From assembly GCA_030789695.1 (NCBI GenBank), contig CM061140.1:81530422-81594421 (forward strand): a stretch of 64,000 nt of DNA. The letters run 5' to 3'. The notes beneath the pieces are model-generated. The model saw nothing but the letters and a program-made list of their open reading frames with translations. It was not told where the DNA came from and searched no databases. Positions 57,247 through 64,000 of this stretch are shown here, piece by piece. The position numbers and the translations under genes were made by a program. This DNA is from Scilla litardierei (lineage: Eukaryota; Streptophyta; Magnoliopsida; Asparagales; Asparagaceae). Position 1 is the stretch's first letter. The number at the start of each line of letters is the position of its first letter.

Positions 57247-57264
57247 TGGCGCCGTTGCCGGGGA
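57247..57264 (+). other. Primer-binding site, tRNA-Asp type
   Basis: TGGCGCCGTTGCCGGGG, 6 nt after the left LTR. This is the primer site of Athila/Tat-class elements, attributed to tRNA-Asp. Confidence 0.82.
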
Positions 57265-57477
57265 GGCGTTCGGTTTGATATTAGCTTAGCTTGGGTTCGT
57301 TAGACTATGCATAAAAACACAAAAAAAATTTCTTTTCCTTTTTTTTTAAAAAAAATATATTCAATAACCAAGAAATTTTTCCCCCACTATTATATTATCT
57401 TTTTATTATTCTCTTGTACTATTGACGCTCCTCTCTAGTTTTCTTATTTTTGTTGTCCATGTATCTTTGGTGTAACC

Positions 57478-58839
57478 ATGTGGAGATCAAATTTCGATGC
57501 TCAGATGGGAGGATACGATCCTTATTCAGTTGTGGTTTGTGAGACTTATGGGATGGCGGGGCACATGTATTATGATTGCCCATTTACGCTTGAGAGCCTC
57601 CCCCTACACCAAGACCAAACATTTTCCCACAACCATTGGCCAAACACCTCCCATCAATTTCCTCAACCTTATATCCCTCCACCAACACAAGAAGAATCAA
57701 ACCTCGTGTCCCTCCTTGAAAGTGCCATGTTTAACCAAGGCCAAACATTACGAAACTTGACGGTACCAATCATCGAGCCTACACCGAGGAGAGGGGATGA
57801 AGGAGAGGATATACCCACTCTCATGGTTGAGACTACCATGCCGTCGGCCACTATAGACACATCTCATGCCGATCCCCCATTTTTCCATCACTACCACTTG
57901 GACGACGAAGCATTTTTCGATGATGATAGTGAGGATGGGGAGATTTCTCTAGGATCTGTGGGAGAGACTTTTTGTCTTGATTTGGATACCCCACATGAGT
58001 CCTATGAGAGCACCGAGGAGTTTACAGAGATTATACATACCGGTGAGGAGGATGTGCGTGAGGACGAGGACACCACGACCACATGCGAGGGGTCCGCTCT
58101 ACATCCACCTCCACAGCCATCTCTGTCGCAGCTTCCTCCTTGGTCGGTGGTCAACCACGAGGATGTCATTCAGGACATCAGGCAGATGGTGGAGTATGAG
58201 CATATCATCGAGGAGAACGTGCATGAGGGCTTGGATATGATAGTCCACTTCATGGAGCCCGAGCCACATATACCTCTACCATCACGCTCCACTTCTTCTG
58301 CGACTGAGCATCTACTTGAGCATATTGCCCCTATTCAGGGAGATTTTCAGACTCACTCTCACTCCACATTTGAGTCTCGCTTTTCACGTCCTATTTCTTT
58401 AGACTCATATATTTTTGACACGCTATATCTCTCGCAGGACACAGGATCTACTTCCCTTGAGGTATGATGCGGTGCGTCACTACCTGGAGAGCCACTTCTC
58501 ATGGAGAGCGAGGATTTGGTCATCGCTAGTACAGAGGATAGTGACCCATTCTCAGGGAGTATTCGTCACCCTTTTATTATTTTTCCATCTCATGTTGACG
58601 ATTATCTCTGGGATACATTTATTTTGGGAAATAATTTCTTGCCATGGACTAATGCACCTCGTCCTTTGCAGGTCACAGGTGGAAACCTACGAGGGATGCT
58701 TGGAGGTGCATTGCTTGGGTCCATTGGCACACGTGGCACAGCTCTTCTGGCGGAGCCACAGAAGGAGCAGTTAGAGCAGCTACCTGCCCCACTCCAGATC
58801 TTGGATCCGCCTATGCTCAGGTGTATCCTAATCCAGTAG
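57478..58839 (+). pseudogene. Element-specific ORF with vestigial zinc knuckle, one stop
   Basis: ATG at 57478 opens a frame of 453 codons, interrupted only by TGA at 58465-58467. Residues 19-34 read VVCETYGMAGHMYYDC, with the spacing of a CCHC knuckle (C-x-x-x-G-x-x-G-H-x4-C) but Tyr in place of the second Cys. Next comes a low-complexity, acidic and Pro/Ser/His-rich middle (DDEAFFDDDSEDGEISLG). The part after the stop has RHPFIIFPSHVDDYLWDTF and GNLRGMLGGALLGSIGTRG. It has no protease or RT. It probably derives from a Gag-like or Athila first-ORF protein and may bind RNA or act as a structural partner; the function is not established. Confidence 0.65.
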
Positions 58840-60583
58840 TGTAAAAATTTACCGCTTTCTAGTTTAGATTTGAATAATCTCGTCTCCTCTCATTAGCGAG
58901 GGGAGCGTATCTAGGATTTGCTTTTGCATCTTAATAACCCTTCATGTCGTGCCCTTCTATCATTTCACCCCACATCCTCTTCTGAGGAGAACGAGCAGAC
59001 TGTCTCTCCTGCATTCTGATTTCTTTCTTTTCCGATTTTCCCCCTAGCATATCTCTACATCCCCATTGGTCATATCATTTTGCTAGCATTGTCATGTTCA
59101 GCTTGGGGGAAATCGACTTTTGTGCGCATGTTTTCGTGTGTCGTTGTCGTGTGTTTGTGTCCTTGGGTCCTTCGTTGCGTTTTATATCTTTTATTTTGTA
59201 TGTTTATTTTTCTTTATTTTCCAGTTTCGTTCGTGTGTTTTTCGTGTTTTTCATTTTTTGTGTCGGTGCGTAACTCCCCCCCATTTTCATTGCCCTCCCG
59301 TATTCACTACTATTGCATTGAGGACAATGCAAGTTTCAGCTTGGGGGAGTCGTACTTCGTGCGTCATTTGTCTCTTTTTATTCGTTATTTAAGTCGTTTT
59401 TCTCCCTGTTTTTCTTTTTCTTTTTCTTTTCTTCTTTTTATCTCTTTCTCCTAGAGATGAACCCTATGATGAATTGCCACGAAAATCACACGCACACTTA
59501 GCATAGCTTCGATAATCACATTCACTAACCCTAGGAAGCCGAGTCCATTGCATTTCATGCTTCGTGGGTTCACTTTGCTTTTGTGTGAGTTGTTTGTCGT
59601 GACTAGCTAGGGGTGTACTTCTATTTTGTGATTTTGTTTTATATACCTATCCTTGGTTGACCACTAGATTATCATGCTTCGATTTGAATGTGCGGTATCT
59701 GCTTCTACTGTCTGCTTCTATATGCATGCTATATTTATATCGTATATTTCAATTCGCATGTGTCGGGATTCCACAAACAATGACTAGGATAACCCATTTA
59801 GCCTATGCTCTGATTAGCGAGAAATATCTCCTTTGTCCAAGTGTTTAGAATCCGATTTCATTTTTATTTTACTTGGTGCAAATCCCCTCGTCGTGTACCG
59901 TTCTCCCACTTGGGAGAGTACACATGTAAATATCCCAATTCCCAAAAATCCAAAAAAAGGAGAAAAGAAAAGAAAAACCCAAAAAGATGAGAAGTGAAAA
60001 GAAAAGAAAAAAAATATACAAATACCCAAAACCCAAAAAAAATTCCAGTGTGAATATTTTCCTACTTGCCGTGAATAAGGGGAAGGCGAGAATTTGCACC
60101 GAGTGTTCTACTCCACATCTTCTCAACCTCCATCGTTTTTGAAAACACTTGGCATAGGGACCTTCTAGCGATTACCTAGGCTATAGTGTGGTGATTTCCT
60201 AGTCCCTAGCTATGGAGTCCCCGATGCATGATACGCTTCTATTCTTATACTCTTCTCATGCATGCTTGAGCTAATATTCACCGCAAATTCAAATTGAATC
60301 GATATATGGGTCTTTCTTTGGGTATGTGTATATGGAGCTTTATTGCACAATGTAGATAGTGATACCGTTTGCTAGCACACGGCCACGCTCACTCGCGCTT
60401 CACCGCGTAGGCCCACGACACTTGTTTGGACTCACATTCCTTGGTTTAGTGTTGTGTTTTGTCGTATGCTTGCTTCGTGTGGCGTGTTTGATTTTGTTGG
60501 CCCTTATGGGCGATCTAGGATACAGAGTTCTCTTTTTCTCTCCTTCTCTCTATTTTCTCCCTCCGAGCTCCTACTCTCACTCG
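58840..60583 (+). other. Non-coding interior of the Athila/Tat-like element
   Basis: Pyrimidine-rich sequence without a supported gene. It holds TTCAGCTTGGGGGA twice (59097-59110 and 59335-59348), the second preceded by stem GCATTG, loop AGGA, CAATGC (59315-59330). An A-rich block with CCCAAAAA occurs at 59938-60050. Hydrophobic open frames here (for example 59080-59454) result from T-rich composition. Confidence 0.65.
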
Positions 60584-60623
60584 TCTTCCTCGAGGACGAG
60601 GAAGAGTTCAGCTTGGGGGATTT
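60584..60623 (+). promoter_or_regulatory. Stem-loop and polypurine tract before the right LTR
   Basis: TCTTCCTCG (60584-60592), loop AGGA, CGAGGAAGA (60597-60605), a perfect 9-bp stem. It is followed by TTCAGCTTGGGGGA (60607-60620) and the LTR at 60624. The purine run should prime plus-strand DNA. The stem has a paired substitution relative to 30215-30236. Confidence 0.78.
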
Positions 60624-62356
60624 TGACGTGCGTTTATATTTCATATATTTGCGCGCGTTTTCTTCCGTGTTTCTCCGTATTTTCCGCCGTCTTTTATTTG
60701 TTTTCTTGTATTTTCTTGTTTTCTTTCACTTTTCCGTGTTTTTGGTATTTTGCAGGAATTTCTAGCATTTTGGACATAAAAACGATGATATCACAAGTCC
60801 CCGACGCAACGGGAGGAGTCAAGCATGACCCAGGGGGTCAAACGACGATGATTGCATCATTCAGCCCCTCACCCGATCGGTTGAACAAAGTCAACCGATC
60901 GGGTGATGCATGCGTGCACCACCCAATCTCAGCTAGAGCTCAAGCGGATGTCACCCGACCGGTTCTCAGGCCGGTTCATTGCGGCCGTTTCTCTGTCTTT
61001 TCGAGACAAATGCCAACCGATCGGGTGACTCTCACCCGATCGGTTCATCTGTAGCTGATTCTGAGGAGCCAAGACACGGGCATCCAACCGACCTCTTCAC
61101 CCGATGGCGCCATGATCCAACCGGTCACACCAAGAACTAAACCGACCGGTTCATCTGACCGGGTGAAGCTCCGTCGTTTTCTGTTTATTATTTGTAACAG
61201 ATCACCCGATCGGTTTACTTGTCAACCGATCGGGTGGCGTTTTTTCTGCGGGTTTGGACCCGAACCATTAGGGTTTCGAAGTGGGGCTATAAATACACGA
61301 GGCTGGCCGACTTGAGGGGTATCTCCTGGATTTTTTAGGGCTTCTTGCGCCCCTTCTCTTGTGAGTTCTAGGTTAGTTTAGATTAGGGCTTTTGGTTAAT
61401 AAATCGTGTATTGGATCGTTGGATTCAAACGGAGATAAGTATTTTCTTCTCTCTTTCTCCATTGTTTTGTATTGTGTTAAGTTTTCTTGATGATGAATGT
61501 TTGTATGCCTTTTGTGTTGTTGGTTTATATGTTTTTCATCATTGAGTAGTATTGATGAACCCTAATACGGGGTAGGGTAGGATTGATGCTTGGTTGTTTC
61601 ATTTGACTTGGTTGCATGGCATGTGTTCGATGAAATGCGTCAATGGGGATTTCTAGCAATCTGGGTCCAATTCGTACGATGACACACTAGATGTGTTGGG
61701 GATTGGGGTCCGGTGCTTGTCCTGTCAAGATCCGCTTCGATGAATTGCTAGAAATCACATTTGACCTATTTGGCCATTAGGGTTACGCGGGGGTGTTTTA
61801 TTGTCATCGGCGGGAAAAAGACCGCCTTTGACCGTTGGGCCAAGGGGGAATAAACTTGGCAGTTGACTCCCTAGCCTTAGCTCACACCCCGAGCGTTGAC
61901 ATCGAGTCCTCGCGCGTGGGAACGGCTTGGACGAAGTGTTGGGAGTTATCATTGTGGCCTTAATGCTCCCGGTTGCGGAAGGTGTTAATGGACATGGGAA
62001 TGCCCACCGTCCGGAACCGGGTAGGCCTAGCGTGCTTGGTACCGACCGGAATATCAGGCCATGGACGCTAGGTACCACCTTTTGGGGCAATATCTCACCC
62101 TGGGTCAAGTCAAATGCCTAGTGTCATGAATGCTCTAGCCCGTGTTAGCGGGGATTCTTTTCGTGTCTTTTTCAATTCTTTCTTTTATTTCTACACTTCC
62201 ACCCATATTATCCGTGTAGCTAGCACACAACCTAGGCGAGGCTAGTAGCCACTCAAGCCATCCACCTCCCTGAGTTCGATAAACCCGCACCCTACACTAA
62301 CCGTGCACTTGCGGTAAAACGACACCGCGCCCATACCGTAAACAGGGCGCCGGTCA
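60624..62356 (+). repeat. Right LTR of the Athila/Tat-like element
   Basis: Near-identical to 55510-57240. Differences include GTGCG for GTGCA at the start and one base in the third hairpin. It ends GGGCGCCGGTCA, followed by the target duplication TTGAG. Confidence 0.93.
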
Positions 62357-62785
62357 TTGAGCTCGATTAGTAAATGAACAGAGCTTGAACATGGATTTTG
62401 TTCATGAACAAAACCAAGCTCACTGTTCAAGCTCGTTCAAGCTCGTTCGTCAACAGCCTTAATTGCCGCTGGTTTAGCATGTGCTCAAATCTTATGGATG
62501 AAACAAACTATATCTGACTATGGTATTGATTGCTCTACTTGTCCTACTATGTGTGATACTACTAGTGCTATTAATCTTTCTAAAAATCCTGTGCATCATT
62601 CTCGTACAAAACATATTGATGTATGTCATCATTTTCTAGATGATCATGTTCAGAAAGGAGATATAGTTCTTAAATTTATACCTACTGAACATCAGATAGC
62701 TGATAGTTTAACCAAACCATTGAAAGAAGATACTTTTATTAAGCTTCGTATGAATTTAGGAATTATTAGTGAATCGAACTTATGA

Positions 62786-63447
62786 CACTTTCTTATTTTT
62801 ATTTTTAGAATTTTTCTCAAATTTTTTCAGATTTTTCTTGCTATTTTAAAATTGGTCGACTAATTCACCTATATTGGCTGCCAATTTTCGAATTTTTTTT
62901 TATTTTTTAATTTTTCGGTAACTACTTCGTCTTCCCGCTTATTCTCGTTATCCGTTCCCTCCATTTCTATTTCAGAAACTGAACCCATCCTTTTGTTTTC
63001 AAATTTTGGTGGGATTCGTTTCTAAACCTTCTCTCCCGATTGAAATTCTATCCGTTTCAACTTCCCATAACTAAATTTTAACCCTATTTAATTCTTGCCT
63101 AGGGAGTTTAGGTCTCATAAAATATCTCTGACCCTTTTCTTTTCCCAACGCATCCACATCCATTCCTTCTCCCCAAAGAAACCCGCCGACCTCCATCCTC
63201 TAAATCCGCCGTCTTCCCCTCACATCACCGGCCTCCATCCTCTAAAATCGTCGGCGCCTCCCTCCATACACTCGCCCGTGGCCGATCCTCCGCCTCCACC
63301 CTTCAATCGCTCCTTCGCCGCTCTCCTAGGCCGCCCGATCTTCGGTTTCGACGGATCCGACCCCGTCTTCGCCGGCGACCACCCCCTTTCGACGGATCCT
63401 CGCCTCTCGTTCGGTCTTCCTTCGACTTCCTTCGACGTTCACTCCCG
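62786..63447 (+). other. SIRE post-pol spacer and possible ORF leader
   Basis: AT-rich at first, with TTGGTCGACTAA at 62852-62863 resembling the palindromes of the 5' LTR. It then becomes C-rich. A frame open from 63095 (PPSSPHITGLHPL, RSFAALLGRPIFGFDG) could be an N-terminal extension of the envelope-like product, but it is in a different frame from the domain below. Confidence 0.45.
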
Positions 63448-64000
63448 ATGGCTCAGCCCCCTCCAGATTTCATTGCAACCCCGGCACCGGCTTACTTCCG
63501 TTCTCCGGCGGCTTCACACCATTTCCGCCTCCTGGAGCGCCTCCCATTCCACCCTGAGCGTCACATTGACTTCAGTGACCACGGCTTCTCTCGGATCTTG
63601 GCCCCTCTCCATTCCGTCGGACTCGTTGGTCTCTGGTCCATAACGAACCGTACACCCTACTTTCTGGCCCTTGTTCGTGAGTTCTACGCGAACCTGGATT
63701 CCACCAAACAGGCCGGTATGCTCTCCATTTTCACTATCGTAAATGGTTTCTTTTTCCGCCTTACTGGCCCTATACTTTCATCCCTTCTGCACTTGCCCTC
63801 CCACAATGTTCAGCCTCCCCCCTGCCACTCTCACCGATCCCTCGATTAAACGGCTTTTGGCTAATGATTTTCGTCCCAATCGATCCGCAGTGACTCTTCA
63901 TCCCCCATCTAGGATGATGGTCAAGATTATTTTGACCAACCTCGCCCCTAAGATTGGTTCTCTGAATTATGTTAGTAACAACACAACCCGTTGTCTATAT
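63448..64000 (+). pseudogene. SIRE envelope-like ORF (putative plant transposon protein domain)
   Basis: ATG at 63448 (MAQPPPDFIATPAPAYFR) leads into FRLLERLPFHPERHIDFSDH, then YFLALVREFYANLDSTKQ and GFFFRLTGPILSSLLHLP. The F..R....ER..DF.......L....W.......Y..LVREFYANL pattern is that of the plant domain often annotated as 'putative plant transposon protein', found after pol in SIRE-type and related elements. At a run of six C (about 63815-63820) the frame ends at TAA 63847. A +1 frame from 63821 continues the domain (SRMMVKIILTNLAPKIGS) to the window edge. No membrane segment or signal peptide is obvious in this part. Confidence 0.7.

Larger units (their letters stand above)
55510..62356 (+). 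mobile_element. Athila/Tat-like non-autonomous Ty3 element (LARD), 6.85 kb, young
   Basis: LTRs 55510-57240 and 60624-62356 (1731 and 1733 bp) differ at only a small number of bases. Target duplication TTGAG at 55505-55509 and 62357-62361. Primer site TGGCGCCGTTGCCGGGG at 57247 and polypurine tract before 60624. The interior of 3.4 kb codes for one 453-codon frame with a single stop and has no protease, RT, integrase or chromodomain. It must depend on an autonomous relative. The small LTR divergence marks it as the most recent insertion in the nest. Confidence 0.93.
54862..62461. mobile_element. hAT-type MITE in SIRE, itself carrying a retroelement
   Basis: Terminal inverted repeats TAGGGCTGTTGACGAAC (54862) and GTTCGTCAACAGCCTTA (ending 62461) are flanked by an 8-bp duplication ATTGCCGC (54854-54861 and 62462-62469). 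TAGGG ends and 8-bp duplications are hAT features. The MITE's own sequence (54862-55509 and 62357-62461, about 750 bp) is full of GTTCATGAACAAGCTCGTT motifs in both orientations and has no transposase. The rest is the Athila/Tat-like element. Confidence 0.9.
54755..62785 (+). pseudogene. SIRE RNase H C-terminus, split by the hAT insertion
   Basis: 54755-54861 continues the pol frame (STSGTCHFLGHSLVSWFSKK, LSTTEAEYIAA). It resumes at 62470 with GLACAQILWMKQTISDYG, CDTTSAINLSKNPVHHSRTK, HIDVCHHFLDDHV and ends at 62785. The 8-bp duplication ATTGCCGC marks the insertion point, so the insert landed in the codons for EYIAA. The motif order matches copia RNase H. Confidence 0.92.
49527..64000 (+). 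mobile_element. SIRE/Maximus-type copia element (continues past the window)
   Basis: 5' LTR, tRNA-Met site, gag remnant, protease-integrase-RT-RNase H, then a post-pol region with an envelope-like open frame, the hallmark of the SIRE lineage. Integrase motifs such as ERKNRTLQE and [12 protein letters not shown] are typical of SIRE. The element is interrupted at 54862-62461 by an hAT-type MITE that carries another retroelement. Its 3' LTR is not reached. Confidence 0.92.

Noticed and set aside
59080..59454. Hydrophobic frame suggesting a membrane protein (also 60359-61054)
   Set aside because: T-rich non-coding sequence gives Phe/Leu/Val-rich frames; the second crosses the polypurine tract and LTR border.
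54854..62469. Reading the MITE as Mutator-type with a 9-bp duplication (ATTGCCGCT)
   Set aside because: With 8 bp (ATTGCCGC) both ends begin TA(G/A)GGCTGTTGACGAAC, which fits hAT better.

Overview
This is a repeat-dense block of plant nuclear DNA, probably flowering-plant heterochromatin. The evidence is plant-type Ty1/copia elements with initiator-tRNA-Met primer sites, Ty3/gypsy elements of Del/Tekay and Athila/Tat type with very long LTRs, an L1-type LINE whose ORF1 has the plant DUF4283-plus-zinc-knuckle layout, Helitrons with CTAG ends, and hAT- and Mutator-type MITEs. I see no intact cellular gene, rRNA or tRNA. The only host-gene material is exon fragments inside a Helitron: a sulfate transporter STAS domain, a plant U-box N-terminal exon, and an unrecognised three-exon gene tail.

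Layout. 1-3175: tail of a Del/Tekay-like Ty3 element and its 3.0-kb 3' LTR (LTR A). 3434-8893: LINE on the minus strand, bracketed by (TA)n. 9077-17732: 8.7-kb non-autonomous Helitron with captured exons and a MITE. 17927-18530: foldback MITE. 18554-19313: second Helitron, minus strand. 20721-23793: solo Del-like LTR (LTR C) with target duplication GAAAG. 24541-27829: minus-strand Del-like element (LTR D plus a deleted gag). 27830-32004: 3' part of an Athila/Tat-like non-autonomous element. 32005-33896 and 44998-45477: minisatellite and an old Ty3 LTR, split by a complete minus-strand copia element (33897-44997, target duplication GAGAT). That element's 5' LTR is itself split by a 3.4-kb non-autonomous LTR element (41270-44716, target duplication ATAGG).

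46145-64000 is a four-level nest. A Del-like 5' LTR and gag start (LTR B) are cut at 49527 by a SIRE/Maximus copia element. Its RNase H is cut at 54862 by an hAT-type MITE (8-bp target duplication ATTGCCGC). The MITE is cut at 55510 by a 6.85-kb Athila/Tat-like non-autonomous element with near-identical 1.73-kb LTRs (target duplication TTGAG). The SIRE element resumes at 62462 and runs past the window end into an envelope-like region.

The most interesting signals are RNA-level structures inside these elements. All four Del-like LTRs carry a stem-loop whose right arm ends as a 3' splice site. In three of them it is followed by a 98-101-nt acidic mini-exon. The two Athila/Tat-like elements carry a stem-loop plus polypurine motif twice each, with paired (compensatory) substitutions. 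The promoter region of the youngest element holds a chain of perfect CCGATCGG hairpins just upstream of the TATA box.
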